Numbered from the stretch's first letter, positions 16,691 to 24,775 are shown. The stretch: DNA of 64,000 nt from Arsenophonus sp. aPb (GCF_029873475.1 NZ_CP123499.1:1860001-1924000); one strand, 5' to 3'. Numbers and translations: made by a program. The notes: generated from the sequence alone by a model not told the origin.

Positions 16691-17160
16691 ATATTGCCTG
16701 CACATATCGCTGACTCAATTTCACGACGCGTTATCAGTCCCTGCCATTTTTCCTTACCAACATAAACCCACTGCTTCATCGCTTCACAGGCGCCATTCAG
16801 ATCACCGGCATTGAGTTTTTTGAGTAATGTAGAACGCTGAAAATTGCCAATGCCAACGTTATAAACAAAAGAGTAAATAGCAGCCTGAGTGAAGGTATTT
16901 ATTTTTACCTTAATCAGCGGATCGACCTGTTTTTTAACCGTCTGTAAGTCACTATTAAGCCACTGTTCACACTCTGCCTGGCTATAAATATTGTTGGGTT
17001 TAATATCTTTTCCAGTATGACCGAAACAGACTGAAAGCACTCCACCGCCATCAAAATAAGGTTCGAACCTTAACCCTTCAAAATGCATTATCATTGTCGA
17101 AGCAAGTATCATCACGCCACCGCCCGCCGCCACTACAATCTTTTTAGGTATCTTCACCAT
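16687..17160 (-). CDS. R: SAR endolysin, GH24 lysozyme (R21 type)
   Basis: 157 residues. The N-terminal weakly hydrophobic segment (KIVVAAGGGVMILASTMIM) is a signal-anchor-release helix. The T4-lysozyme-type triad is Glu28, Asp37 and Ser43 (usually Thr). The VCFGHTGKDI block and YSFVYNVGIGNF match the R21 family. Such endolysins are exported by Sec and released when a pinholin depolarises the membrane. The start overlaps the holin by 17 bases. Confidence 0.92.
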   Translation of the reverse strand: MVKIPKKIVVAAGGGVMILASTMIMHFEGLRFEPYFDGGGVLSVCFGHTGKDIKPNNIYSQAECEQWLNSDLQTVKKQVDPLIKVKINTFTQAAIYSFVYNVGIGNFQRSTLLKKLNAGDLNGACEAMKQWVYVGKEKWQGLITRREIESAICAGNI

Positions 17161-17341
17161 AATGATATTCCTTCAATTTATATTCCTTGCGCTTGTAGTA
17201 CCAATTAACCAAAAAAGTGCCTATCGTGCAGACAATGCCGACAATAGCCACCCACTGCTCTAAAGTGAAAATACTTAAAATGGTAATTAAGATGCTCCAT
17301 AAATAAGCTATCGGACTGGAGTATTTTTCAGGCATGCGCAT
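17144..17341 (-). CDS. S: Class II holin, S21 pinholin type
   Basis: About 65 residues with two hydrophobic helices (SPIAYLWSILITILSIF and WVAIVGIVCTIGTFLVNWYY) and a charged C-terminus, like phage 21 S. AGGGAG lies 5 bases before ATG 17341. GTG 17347 is too close to it, and a second ATG at 17335 would allow a dual start as in S21. It precedes the SAR endolysin, the matched partner type. Confidence 0.85.
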   Translation of the reverse strand: MRMPEKYSSPIAYLWSILITILSIFTLEQWVAIVGIVCTIGTFLVNWYYKRKEYKLKEYHYGEDT

Positions 17342-17347
17342 ATCCAC

Positions 17348-17819
17348 TCCCTACAGAGTGTGTCCATGTTTTTTGTGTGATGATTTAAAAAGAGTTATGC
17401 GTTAAGGGTGAAATATTATGCGTGGAGTTAACTTAACGTATTTGTATTTTAATACCAAAATAACGATATCTAAGCACCGTTATAGTATGTTTTTCCATTC
17501 TAGTGTCTTATGTAAGATTCTGGCATTAGGTTAACACATGTATTTAAAATCATGATGAGAACCTGGTATAGCAAAAACGATCTAAACGCCAGAAGCCAAA
17601 AAGCCCCCTCTAAACAAGTGAGGCTTCATACTACACATTTTTTATCCTTGGAGATATCAACTTATTTAAATAGAGTAATAAACCTTTATCATAATGGCAG
17701 CTTTTAGTTGTTTAATAATTAAAAATCCCAAAAAAACCAAAATAATTTAACAAATAGCTACTAATCTTTAAGACCAAGATACTGAAAAAATAAAAATTGT
17801 TTGTCACTATATAAAATTT
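17348..17819. other. Non-coding stretch upstream of holin
   Basis: This 470-base AT-rich stretch has no convincing gene. It contains the terminator-like element at 17598-17626. Upstream of the holin only the AGGGAG ribosome binding site is clear. I see no tRNA. Confidence 0.5.
17598..17626 (-). terminator. Terminator-like repeat, copy 1
   Basis: On the - strand AAGCCTC, a loop, GAGGGGGCTT and five T follow the 17820-18200 gene by about 200 bases. An 18-base core shared with 19014-19040 (CTCTAAACAAGTGAGGCT on +) marks it as a duplicated element. Confidence 0.6.
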
Positions 17820-18200
17820 TTATTTGCTAGTAATTTTATAACCAGTAAACTGGAAATTATCACCCAATTTAATCAGTATAATAAGATAAGCCTTACCATT
17901 TAACGATCTAATGCGTACATTTCCTTCAGAATCTTTAGGTGATGAGTTATCTATTTGTAATTCTTCATCTAAATATGCCTTTCCTTTTGCATTTTTTAAT
18001 AAGACTACAACTGGTTCTGATTCATCCCATTGGCCATTAATATTGATAATTAGCTCTCCACCACGGTATGTATCAGCAGGAGTAAGTATTAGAATATTAT
18101 TTTTAATTTCAGCAAATAAAGGGAAATCTTGAGAAAGTTCAAGACTATAATCACTAAGTTTATGCCCATCTTCAAAATTAAAATCAGCTATTACCTTCAT
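17820..18200 (-). CDS. Unknown moron protein, 126 residues
   Basis: No family recognised. The protein is acidic, appears beta-rich and lacks a signal peptide or membrane helix (ADFNFEDGHKLSDYSL, ELIININGQWDESEP, LNGKAYLIILIKLG). AAGGAG lies upstream of the ATG. A promoter-like repeat lies about 260 bases upstream and a terminator-like repeat downstream, both duplicated around the 19163-19498 gene. It sits between Q and the holin, the position of stx in Shiga-toxin phages. Confidence 0.6.
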   Translation of the reverse strand: MKVIADFNFEDGHKLSDYSLELSQDFPLFAEIKNNILILTPADTYRGGELIININGQWDESEPVVVLLKNAKGKAYLDEELQIDNSSPKDSEGNVRIRSLNGKAYLIILIKLGDNFQFTGYKITSK

Positions 18201-18685
18201 TCTTATAGCTCCTTTCTTAAAATAATCATTAAAATGAAGCTATAGATTATTCTTTTAAAACTAAAAATGTAAACTTAATATTTAGTAAACTACATTATTT
18301 TTTAATAACTTTCATATTAAAATATTTTTACATATGCAAATTATTATAATTTTCAGAAAACTATATATTATAATCAATTATTTTTTCTTAACATTAATAA
18401 ATTATATGTTTTAAAATTCCAATCCTATTAAATTTTATAAAAACTATACTAGAAGAATTTTATACAATTTGGTCACAATATCAATTCACCCCAAAAACCT
18501 GCCGTAGTAACGACCACTCCAGTACTACTTCCCTATCTCAACCTAAATAATCTAGGACAATAGTAAGATAATAAATTTCACAAAAAGGGCAACTTTTAAG
18601 ATTGATAAAAATAATAAATATTTATTATTAACTTTATAAAACATCAACTATTCTAAAATTTTGTTGGTATTTATAGGATAATCAA
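18201..18685. other. AT-rich non-coding stretch between two divergent moron genes
   Basis: No gene is supported in these 485 bases. The only clear element is the promoter-like repeat at 18461-18492, facing the - strand gene at 17820-18200. The remainder is very AT-rich. Confidence 0.5.
18461..18492 (-). promoter_or_regulatory. Promoter-like repeat, copy 1
   Basis: On the - strand TTGATATTGTGACC is followed by an AT-rich TATAAAAT box. The sequence closely resembles 19601-19634, which lies directly after Q where the late promoter pR' is expected. Promoter activity is inferred. Confidence 0.45.
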
Positions 18686-18904
18686 GTGAAAAATTTATCA
18701 GCAGTAATATTTATGCTTCTATTCTCAAGTAATGTTATGAGTATCTGTCCTAAGGGATTTACATATGATCTAAGTAAGAGAATTTGTATTAATAATAACG
18801 ATCAATCTATAACAGCCAAAGAACTCTGTTATGATAATAAAACAAGGAGTTTTATTCCATGTAATCAAATAACTTATACTCCTCAACTCGGCAGGGGTAA
18901 ATAA
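18686..18904 (+). CDS. Small secreted four-cysteine peptide, 72 residues
   Basis: GTG start with AGGA 8 bases upstream. The signal peptide (LSAVIFMLLFSSNVMS) should be cut near residue 19, leaving about 53 residues with Cys21, 34, 48 and 59, enough for two disulfides. The mature part (CPKGFTYDLSKRIC) is unknown to me. It lies on the + strand among - strand morons in the stx position. A secreted effector or toxin is possible but unproven. Confidence 0.55.
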   Translation: MKNLSAVIFMLLFSSNVMSICPKGFTYDLSKRICINNNDQSITAKELCYDNKTRSFIPCNQITYTPQLGRGK

Positions 18905-19013
18905 GATTGTATCTTTATATAATATTACCATCACCCAACCTTCAAAATTGCTATTCCTTTCTCAGGGTAGCCTATTAACTGTTTCTCACTATCTATTACA
19001 ATTTTTACCAATT

Positions 19014-19040
19014 AAAAATCCCCACTCTAAACAAGTGAGG
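19014..19040 (-). terminator. Terminator-like repeat, copy 2
   Basis: On the - strand CCTCAC and GTGGGG pair around a short loop and lead into ATTTTTAATT. The element shares an 18-base core with 17598-17626 and follows the 19163-19498 gene by about 120 bases. Confidence 0.6.
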
Positions 19041-19162
19041 CTAAGCACTATCTATCTTATTGACCTTCTATAGATATTAACTCGTTTATAGGCTAATGCG
19101 TTTTTTTATCGTAACAGTAATTTTTAGGTTTCGAAAATAAAAAGTCATGAAAATATATTTGA

Positions 19163-19498
19163 TTACCGTATATGTTCTGGTAATTCAGTCCAATAATCAT
19201 AATCTTTTTGGTTAAACGTAATATTCTCACCATTATCACACCCAGAAAAATTAACAAAACCACCACTTTCATCACAAGTGGTAAAAACTGAGTTGTAATA
19301 TCCTGATTTATTAGTAATAAGATAATGTCGACTATTTTCCGCACACTGAGGCTGCTCATTTGCAGGGTGAAAATCTAACTCAACTTTTTTCCCCTGTTGC
19401 CTAGCATTGCCATCCCCAGCGCTTGCTTGAACAGAATACTGAAATAATAATGCAATAAATGGTAGAGTAAATAATATTTTTTTTAACGGAAAATGCAT
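19163..19498 (-). CDS. Secreted moron protein of unknown function, 111 residues
   Basis: The frame opens at a TTG (19510), but GAGGA lies 6 bases before ATG 19498, which is the better start. The signal peptide (PLKKILFTLPFIALLFQYSV) ends near QASA. The mature protein of about 85 residues has three Cys and is polar (ELDFHPANEQPQC, YDYWTELPEHIR). No family recognised. It is the first gene after Q, exactly where Shiga-toxin phages carry stx and APSE-type phages carry toxin cassettes, so a secreted effector is an attractive guess. Confidence 0.6.
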   Translation of the reverse strand: MHFPLKKILFTLPFIALLFQYSVQASAGDGNARQQGKKVELDFHPANEQPQCAENSRHYLITNKSGYYNSVFTTCDESGGFVNFSGCDNGENITFNQKDYDYWTELPEHIR

Positions 19499-19600
19499 AA
19501 ATATCCTCAATAGTTAAAATTAATATTAGTTAATTTAGAAAACATCAATCAATCTAAATATTAATACTTTTAATAATTTTTCCATAAAAATACTATCTAA

Positions 19601-19634
19601 CAATATGTTACAACTCTGGCACAATATCAATTTA
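19601..19634 (-). promoter_or_regulatory. Promoter-like repeat, copy 2 (candidate late promoter pR')
   Basis: On the - strand TTGATA (19625-19630) is followed 17 bases later by CATATT. It lies about 70 bases after the Q stop, the usual place of pR' and the qut site. A near copy is at 18461-18492. Confidence 0.45.
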
Positions 19635-19704
19635 GCCTTAAATATCGCTCATTTTGTTCACTTTTGCAAGATGCAGGTTATTTTTTATTTTTCTGCCAGT
19701 TTTA

Positions 19705-20346
19705 TTATATCTTTTTACGCATCTCACATAACGCATCCCTATCCAGGGCTTTGCAGATTGAAATCATTATTCGCCAAAATTTATCATAATTCTTTTTCCA
19801 GTTATTGCGCTTAACATTAATCAATCTAGCTAAATCAGATTGAGCATATTCATGCGCGACTAAACCTGAAGCACATTCAGCACTCTGTTGCACACACAGC
19901 CAAATCAAATTTTTTAATCTTTCTTTGACCTTTTTAGTAATTTTGATATCTGCAGTCTGATAGGTAAATTTTCGCCATAGGTATGAGCATATATTCACTT
20001 GATGTTGAAAATTCATCTCATGACAATAGCAATACAATATCCATGAGCGTTGATGATCTGCTAACTGTCTAATCACTCTTCTCTCGTGGCAGTAAAAATA
20101 AGCAGGGTACTCGATAAGCGGGATCTCTCTGCCTGATCGACGGGTTTCAGTGACTTTTACCGGATCAGTTATTCGACAAACGGAATGACCCGCTAATTTT
20201 ATTTCCCGCTTTTTCACTCTTGGATACCTTTTTGTTTCCATTGCACTCTTACACGTGAGTGCCTCAAGTTGTCCAGTGTTTACTGTCCAGTCCCTAAAAG
20301 CATATTTGGCCACGCTTCGAAAATACCCTAAGTCATGCTCTGTCAT
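19705..20346 (-). CDS. Q: Antitermination protein Q
   Basis: 213 residues. The N-terminus (DLGYFRSVAKYAFRDWTVNT), the middle (HERRVIRQLADHQRSWILYC) and the C-terminal LARLINVKRNNWKKNYDKFW with LDRDAL match the lambdoid antitermQ family. Q modifies RNA polymerase at pR' so that it reads through terminators into the late genes. The two terminator-like repeats between here and the lysis genes would need it. Confidence 0.85.
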   Translation of the reverse strand: MTEHDLGYFRSVAKYAFRDWTVNTGQLEALTCKSAMETKRYPRVKKREIKLAGHSVCRITDPVKVTETRRSGREIPLIEYPAYFYCHERRVIRQLADHQRSWILYCYCHEMNFQHQVNICSYLWRKFTYQTADIKITKKVKERLKNLIWLCVQQSAECASGLVAHEYAQSDLARLINVKRNNWKKNYDKFWRIMISICKALDRDALCEMRKKI

Positions 20347-20356
20347 AAACTGTTCC

Positions 20357-20851
20357 TTAACTCAATGCCCCAAGCCCCAATGATTCATCAAGAAAACCAA
20401 ATAGCAGCGCTAACTGACTACCGTGCTTTAATTCCCATGCCTTTGGATCATGATGCAATTCACTGTGATGTCCCCTACATAGTGGAATACTAAATAAATC
20501 ATGCGCTTTTACACCTATACCCCCGTAGCCATAACCTATAATATGATGGGCATCATCCGCTGGCTTCTGACAGATACAACACGGACGCGACTTAACCCAC
20601 TGCAGATATTTTTGATTTTCCCAGCGTTTAAGTTTCGGGATTCTCATTAAGCTTGCTGGTGGGTTAGCATCGATGAGTAGATTTAGTATCTGTTTATCTA
20701 TTTCACCTATCTCTTCGTCACTTAAATCGGATGGTGCCGGCATGATGACCATCCGGCCACTGAAATATGGCAATAGGTTGTTGCCTGGCTTAAACATCAC
20801 AATCCCAAGTGCCTGAACCGGGATCGCAGTGAGTAAAAATCCCGTGCTCAT
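20357..20851 (-). CDS. DUF968 family phage HNH-like protein
   Basis: About 164 residues from ATG 20851, which overlaps the methylase stop by ATGA; the longer frame from 20881 is less likely. The C-terminal half (YLQWVKSRPCCICQKPADDA, HHIIGYGYGGIGVKAHDLF, PLCRGHHSELHHD) has the paired Cys and HHII/HH pattern of DUF968 proteins, related to Ref-type recombination nucleases. It is typical of the region between replication genes and Q. Confidence 0.85.
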   Translation of the reverse strand: MSTGFLLTAIPVQALGIVMFKPGNNLLPYFSGRMVIMPAPSDLSDEEIGEIDKQILNLLIDANPPASLMRIPKLKRWENQKYLQWVKSRPCCICQKPADDAHHIIGYGYGGIGVKAHDLFSIPLCRGHHSELHHDPKAWELKHGSQLALLFGFLDESLGLGALS

Positions 20852-21504
20852 GCTACACCCAGCCATTTTTCTGCTATCCATTTGGTTTGTGCAAGAAAGG
20901 CTTTTCCCTGTGCTATCAAATCATCACGTTTGACATAACCCGTTGATGCACCCGTCCATCGTTTATCAAACACTACAATAGCGGCAGCGAAAAAGGCGCC
21001 GGTGGATACCTGTTTTTCATTTTCTGGCACGAACCACGTGGGTACATCAAAACCAATTCTGCCACGGATAAAGGCAATGTGATCGGCCTGCTCTGGCCAC
21101 CAAATTTCACTGGTGGCGGCTTTCAGCAAAAATACATAACGACCGCCTTTGTCACGCATCGCCATCGCATGATTGATAATGTGTTTAACACCCGTTAAAT
21201 ATTGCCCCTTGTGTTGTGTTGATCGACTGTAAGGCGGATTGGCAAATGCCGCGCCACCTACTTGCTGCAGTTTTGCTGCCCAGTCTTGCACTAATGCGTT
21301 ATCTTCAGCGTGGTAGAAATGAGGGCATTTGCTGTTCTGTGCGTCGCTGAACAAATCGAGGGTGAACGGTCCATACAACACACTAATACCCCAAAATATT
21401 TCCTCCGGAGTGCACCACTCATCGCCAATTTGTTTCAGATTATGCGCTGGTCTTGCTTTCAGCTCCCTTAGCGCCTGAACATAACTGTTAACTACCTCTG
21501 CCAT
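20848..21504 (-). CDS. Phage DNA N6-adenine methyltransferase
   Basis: 218 residues. DEWCTPEEIFWGISVLYGPF, LDLFSDAQNSKCPHFY and catalytic motif IV NPPYS (in AAFANPPYSRS) identify the phage Dam family (DNA_N_6_mTransf). It probably protects phage DNA or alters regulation by adenine methylation. The start abuts the upstream gene at 21504. Confidence 0.92.
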   Translation of the reverse strand: MAEVVNSYVQALRELKARPAHNLKQIGDEWCTPEEIFWGISVLYGPFTLDLFSDAQNSKCPHFYHAEDNALVQDWAAKLQQVGGAAFANPPYSRSTQHKGQYLTGVKHIINHAMAMRDKGGRYVFLLKAATSEIWWPEQADHIAFIRGRIGFDVPTWFVPENEKQVSTGAFFAAAIVVFDKRWTGASTGYVKRDDLIAQGKAFLAQTKWIAEKWLGVA

Positions 21505-21704
21505 CAGATATTTCCCCTTGCCTGTTCGGTTTTTATCACCCGTTTCAACAACTGATATTTCTGCTCAATGTTGGAAAAAGTTAACGCCTGATCCTGCCAA
21601 AACCCTCTCAGTTCACGGATCAGCAAATAGCGACACCAACGACGAACCACACACAGCAGCGGTAACACTTCCAGTCCGTAAATTCGTTTTGCCACTAAGC
21701 GCAT
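21504..21704 (-). CDS. Small phage protein, 66 residues, unknown
   Basis: It lies between the replication-gene remnant and the methylase and overlaps both neighbours by a few bases, which supports translation. The sequence is basic and helical (LCVVRRWCRYLLIRELRGF, QKYQLLKRVIKTEQARG). No known domain. Confidence 0.6.
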   Translation of the reverse strand: MRLVAKRIYGLEVLPLLCVVRRWCRYLLIRELRGFWQDQALTFSNIEQKYQLLKRVIKTEQARGNI

Positions 21705-22309
21705 GTTGCCTCCTTAGCCACCTGCTCCGCCGCTTTCGCCCAAATTCCGCGCCAGGCCGCATGAGCAGAAACTTCCGTCATTCGCCTGATGCCTGACTTG
21801 CCTGCTAGTTGAGCGGCAATTTCTTCAAGCCGATTTTTAGGCTTTGAACTACTGCAAATCAATCGTCGAAACGCTTCATCACGGGCAACGGTATCGACAC
21901 TCACCGCTACTTCACCGGGTTTTAACCAACGGCCATCAACACAGGCAGGTCGTCCGGCTTCTTGCCATTTTTTGGCCTTGTCAAAATATTCACTGCAGTT
22001 CTCAGGGCTAAACAAGGTTTTTGGCCGTAAGTAATCTCGCATCCGTGGATCTTTCGACCATTTGGCCACCAAGTAATCAGTAACTAAAATCAGATCACTG
22101 GCGACATAATCCTCCGCCAATCGCCCACGGATATACCCCAGGGTAGTTCTGCCTTCACGGTAGTTTGAGTGAGTCACTTGATTGAAATGAGTTAAAACCT
22201 GCAAAGCCGGATCTGGCTCGTCGGGTTCGTCATGAACCTGACAAGAGATGTTTGTTGTACTCTCTGTTGTACTCTCTGTAAGAGAACGGGTCATTTTGAC
22301 CTTGTCCAT
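21695..22309 (-). CDS. C-terminal part of phage replication protein (Phg_2220_C-like)
   Basis: 204 residues. ALQVLTHFNQVTHSNYREG, YIRGRLAEDYVASDLILV and RPKTLFSPENCSEYF match the conserved C-terminal domain that ends many phage replisome organisers. The segment is out of frame with the upstream N-terminal part, with the frame lost inside the iterons. It could be translated on its own from ATG 22309. Confidence 0.7.
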   Translation of the reverse strand: MDKVKMTRSLTESTTESTTNISCQVHDEPDEPDPALQVLTHFNQVTHSNYREGRTTLGYIRGRLAEDYVASDLILVTDYLVAKWSKDPRMRDYLRPKTLFSPENCSEYFDKAKKWQEAGRPACVDGRWLKPGEVAVSVDTVARDEAFRRLICSSSKPKNRLEEIAAQLAGKSGIRRMTEVSAHAAWRGIWAKAAEQVAKEATCA

Positions 22310-22394
22310 CGGGTCATTTTGACTCTGTCGATCAGGCCAATTTGACCCGCTTCGATGAGGCCGTTTTGGCCTGTTCGATCAGGTCATTTTGACC
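22289..22394. repeat. Five iterons, candidate phage replication origin
   Basis: Five copies of a palindromic 13-mer like GGTCATTTTGACC start at 22289, 22312, 22335, 22359 and 22382, so spacing is 23, 23, 24 and 23 bases. They lie inside the replication gene, as in lambda ori, and are the expected binding sites of the O-like protein. Confidence 0.8.
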
Positions 22395-22783
22395 TATTCG
22401 AATTTTGCTGGGTTTACGCGCTGGTGTTGCCGGTTTTTCATCTACGTCAAAATGATCGTTAAGCACTTCATGATCATAATTAATGGCGTAATAATTTGTT
22501 CTGTCATGATTGCGCTTATTAAGTTGCTCAATCGACAAGACACCAATTTTTTCAACGACGTAAAGGCTCTTTTTAACGTTTTCTCTGAAAAGTAAGGAAA
22601 TTGTTCTAACCATTTCTCGAAAGTATTATAAATCCAGCGACGCCCCTCATGCTTAATGCCTGAATCGGTTTCCGTTAGCCAGTATTGCACTTGTTGCAGC
22701 ACCAATGACTCATTCAGACCAATCCGCGCCGCAAGTTCGGGGATCACAATTTGAGGCCGAGTTTTTAACAGCAATAAACTCAT
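22332..22783 (-). pseudogene. Replication protein O-like, N-terminal part, frameshifted
   Basis: From ATG 22783 the frame reads LLLLKTRPQIVIPELAARIG, LNESLVLQQVQYWLTETDSG and FPYFSEKTLKRAFTSLKK, a replisome-organiser N-terminal domain. At a run of six A (about 22548-22555) it slips out of frame. The continuation GVLSIEQLNKRNHDRTNYY is in the adjacent frame, to TGA 22332. One extra A would restore it. A second frame change inside the iterons separates it from the 21695-22309 domain. Confidence 0.8.
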
Positions 22784-22908
22784 TTATCACCTCGCTTGAC
22801 TTGTGTGAAAGTTTTATTGAGCATTCTTTCAGGCTGGTAACGCCTTGAGTCAGCAAGCACATAGAAATATACTATTGGACAAAACATAACATTTTGGTTA
22901 TATTGTTT

Positions 22909-23238
22909 ATGAAATATACGATTGAGTATTACAGCGAAGAAGTTGAAAAAGACATCCTCTCCCTCCCTGACACCATTCAGGCAAGATACATTCGTTATAC
23001 TGAAAAAATGCGTATTTATGGTGCTAACCTGGGAGAACCTCACACGAGTTCTTTTGGTGATGGCCTTTTCGAACTCAGGCTTAAAGGCTGTGAAGGAATA
23101 GGTAGAGTCTTTTATTGCACATTGATAGGAAAACGGATTGTTATGTTGCATAGTTTCATAAAAAAGACCAACAAGACACCTATCAAAGAACGCCAAAAAG
23201 CAGAAAAAAGACTGAAAGAGGTTAAATATGGCAAATAA
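22909..23238 (+). CDS. RelE/HigB-like toxin of a type II toxin-antitoxin pair
   Basis: About 109 residues from ATG 22909. EEVEKDILSLPDTIQARYIR, GDGLFELRLKGCEGIGRVFY and MLHSFIKKTNKTP followed by AEKRLKEV match the phage-derived Gp49/HigB family of mRNA interferases. It is toxin-first and overlaps the antitoxin gene by 11 bases. The pair is inserted on the + strand between replication genes and cII. Confidence 0.9.
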   Translation: MKYTIEYYSEEVEKDILSLPDTIQARYIRYTEKMRIYGANLGEPHTSSFGDGLFELRLKGCEGIGRVFYCTLIGKRIVMLHSFIKKTNKTPIKERQKAEKRLKEVKYGK

Positions 23239-23530
23239 ACGCACCATGATGACACATGATGAATTAGTCGAAAAAATGTTATCTAATCCAAAGGTAAAAG
23301 CAGAATACGATGCTATCGCTGAAGAATTTGCTCTGCTAGATGAGATTTTAGCTGCTCGCAAAAATGCAGGATTAACACAAGAACAACTTGCTAAACGAAT
23401 GGGCACTAAAGCGACCGCAATAACACGTATGGAAAGTAACCTTGCTTCTGGTGTTAGTGGACCTTCGTTTTCTACCCTAAAAAAATTAGCAAAAGCAACC
23501 GGCAAAAAATTACAAATCCGCTTCGTATAA
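23228..23530 (+). CDS. XRE-family antitoxin, HigA-like
   Basis: 100 residues with a helix-turn-helix of the XRE type (ILAARKNAGLTQEQLAKRMG, TKATAITRMESNL). It overlaps the toxin gene, as in higBA-like modules. It neutralises the toxin and probably represses the pair. Confidence 0.9.
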   Translation: MANKRTMMTHDELVEKMLSNPKVKAEYDAIAEEFALLDEILAARKNAGLTQEQLAKRMGTKATAITRMESNLASGVSGPSFSTLKKLAKATGKKLQIRFV

Positions 23531-23624
23531 ATCTTGTCAGCCCCAATTGCTGGGCTGATAAGATAGATGCATTCATCTGCCTTCAAACTATTAACCAAAA
23601 TAATACGGTTAAATAACGTTACCA

Positions 23625-23888
23625 TCATGGCTTTACCTCAATACGTTTATAGTCCTGATGGAATTTTCTTATCGGTGAAAAGCATTGCGACCCATCTTCA
23701 TAGGTAAATAATATCCAACCTTTTTTCGAGTCATAGCCAGTAAAACGCACAACACGACCCCGTTTATCACGAAAATATTGACCGAAAAGTTTCTGCTTTT
23801 GATACAAATCATTGACATGATCAATTGCCCATTTGGCGAATCGCTGACTAACGGGTATCCAGCGATCCAGATCCACCAGCAATTTCAT
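23625..23888 (-). CDS. DUF4222-like small phage protein
   Basis: 87 residues. The core GQYFRDKRGRVVRFTGYD and the end SPIRKFHQDYKRIE resemble DUF4222, a family of lambdoid early-region proteins of unknown role. It lies between the TA pair and cII in the - strand early operon. Confidence 0.65.
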   Translation of the reverse strand: MKLLVDLDRWIPVSQRFAKWAIDHVNDLYQKQKLFGQYFRDKRGRVVRFTGYDSKKGWILFTYEDGSQCFSPIRKFHQDYKRIEVKP

Positions 23889-23970
23889 AGCAATAAAACC
23901 AGTTTTTGCCGGAAATTGGCCGACAACGTAGTTGCGAAATACCGTGATTTTTAGTTAAACTAGTCATGCG

Positions 23971-24494
23971 TTAAATACTCCACACTCGTGTTTTTGACGC
24001 ACGAAGCCTCAGACCGCAATTCTGAGGCTTCACCCTTTTTAGATTTGCAAAAAACAGCATAATAATGGCCCTGATTTCTGCATCACGAGCAGCCAGGTGT
24101 TTACGGTGATACTTCAATATCTCCTGCGCTTCATAATCAGTAATAACGCCATTTTGTAATGAGTTATTAATAATTTGATCGACATAACCACCATGGGCTG
24201 CGGTGCGGATGCTTTTAGTAAATAACTCAACCTGATCTAATTCATCCAGTTTTGGCGTTTCCACCAGCAAGCAATCTCTCCGTAGAGCGTAATATTCAGC
24301 CAGATAATTTGTGCCGGACAAATCCTCAATAGCCTCCAGTTCATCAACTTCAAAAAATCGACAGCCATTTTTTCATACAGATTGTTATTAAACGTCTCCA
24401 ATGACATACCCAATGCGCCCGCCATCGCCGACCTGCCACCTGGCATTGATTTACACATCTTTTTGACCACTTCTTTTAACGATGCTTTACTCAT
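23971..24494 (-). pseudogene. Phage CII-like regulatory protein, frameshifted
   Basis: The first frame (24494 to about 24372) reads KEVVKKMCKSMPGGRSAMAG then ALGMSLETFNNNLYEK. The second frame, ending at 23971, continues LSGTNYLAEYYALRRDCLL, ITDYEAQEILKYHRKHL. Adding one A to the run of six A near 24367-24372 joins them through NGCRFFEVDELEAIED, giving a continuous CII-family protein. Loss of CII would impair the lysogeny decision. Confidence 0.8.
24003..24031. terminator. Strong stem-loop at the end of the cII gene
   Basis: GAAGCCTCAGA (24003-24013) and TCTGAGGCTTC (24021-24031) form a perfect 11-bp stem with a 7-base loop. No T-run follows on either strand, so it may be a stability or processing element more than an intrinsic terminator. 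Confidence 0.55.
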
Positions 24495-24526
24495 GGCTAC
24501 CTGCCCGAACTTTAATTAGTAGTTAA

Positions 24527-24754
24527 TTAACTCGCTGTTTTTCGTGTATTTTTGTTTTGTAATTTTGGTGATAAAGCGCTCAGGATATTTTTTCTATCAA
24601 ATTTAAGTTCTTGATCAGTTAACTCGGAAACCAAAAGAGCGTACTGCCAAGGAATTATTTCCCTCCATAAACTTACAGTACTCTTGGAGACACCCAAGGC
24701 TATAGCTGTGTTTGTTACTCCTTTAAAATGAGCAAGAACATCGGATTTATTCAT
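24527..24754 (-). CDS. cro: Cro-like repressor
   Basis: 75 residues from ATG 24754, preceded by AGGAGGAA. The frame is open to 24790. SDVLAHFKGVTNTAIALGVS and KSTVSLWREIIPWQYALLV is the Cro/DicC helix-turn-helix pattern. It is divergent from cI and controlled by the operators in between. Confidence 0.88.
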   Translation of the reverse strand: MNKSDVLAHFKGVTNTAIALGVSKSTVSLWREIIPWQYALLVSELTDQELKFDRKNILSALSPKLQNKNTRKTAS

Positions 24755-24775
24755 GTTTCCTCCTTTTCGGGTTAC

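Noticed and set aside
22548..22555. Programmed frameshift in the replication gene
   Set aside because: The run of A is not in a proper X XXY YYZ register for a -1 slip (the P-site codon would re-pair poorly), and a second frame break follows, so decay or an indel is more likely.
22780..23628. 282-codon - strand ORF across the toxin-antitoxin pair
   Set aside because: It is antisense to two well-recognised genes, has a composition typical of a shadow frame and matches no family, although its stop overlaps the replication gene start.
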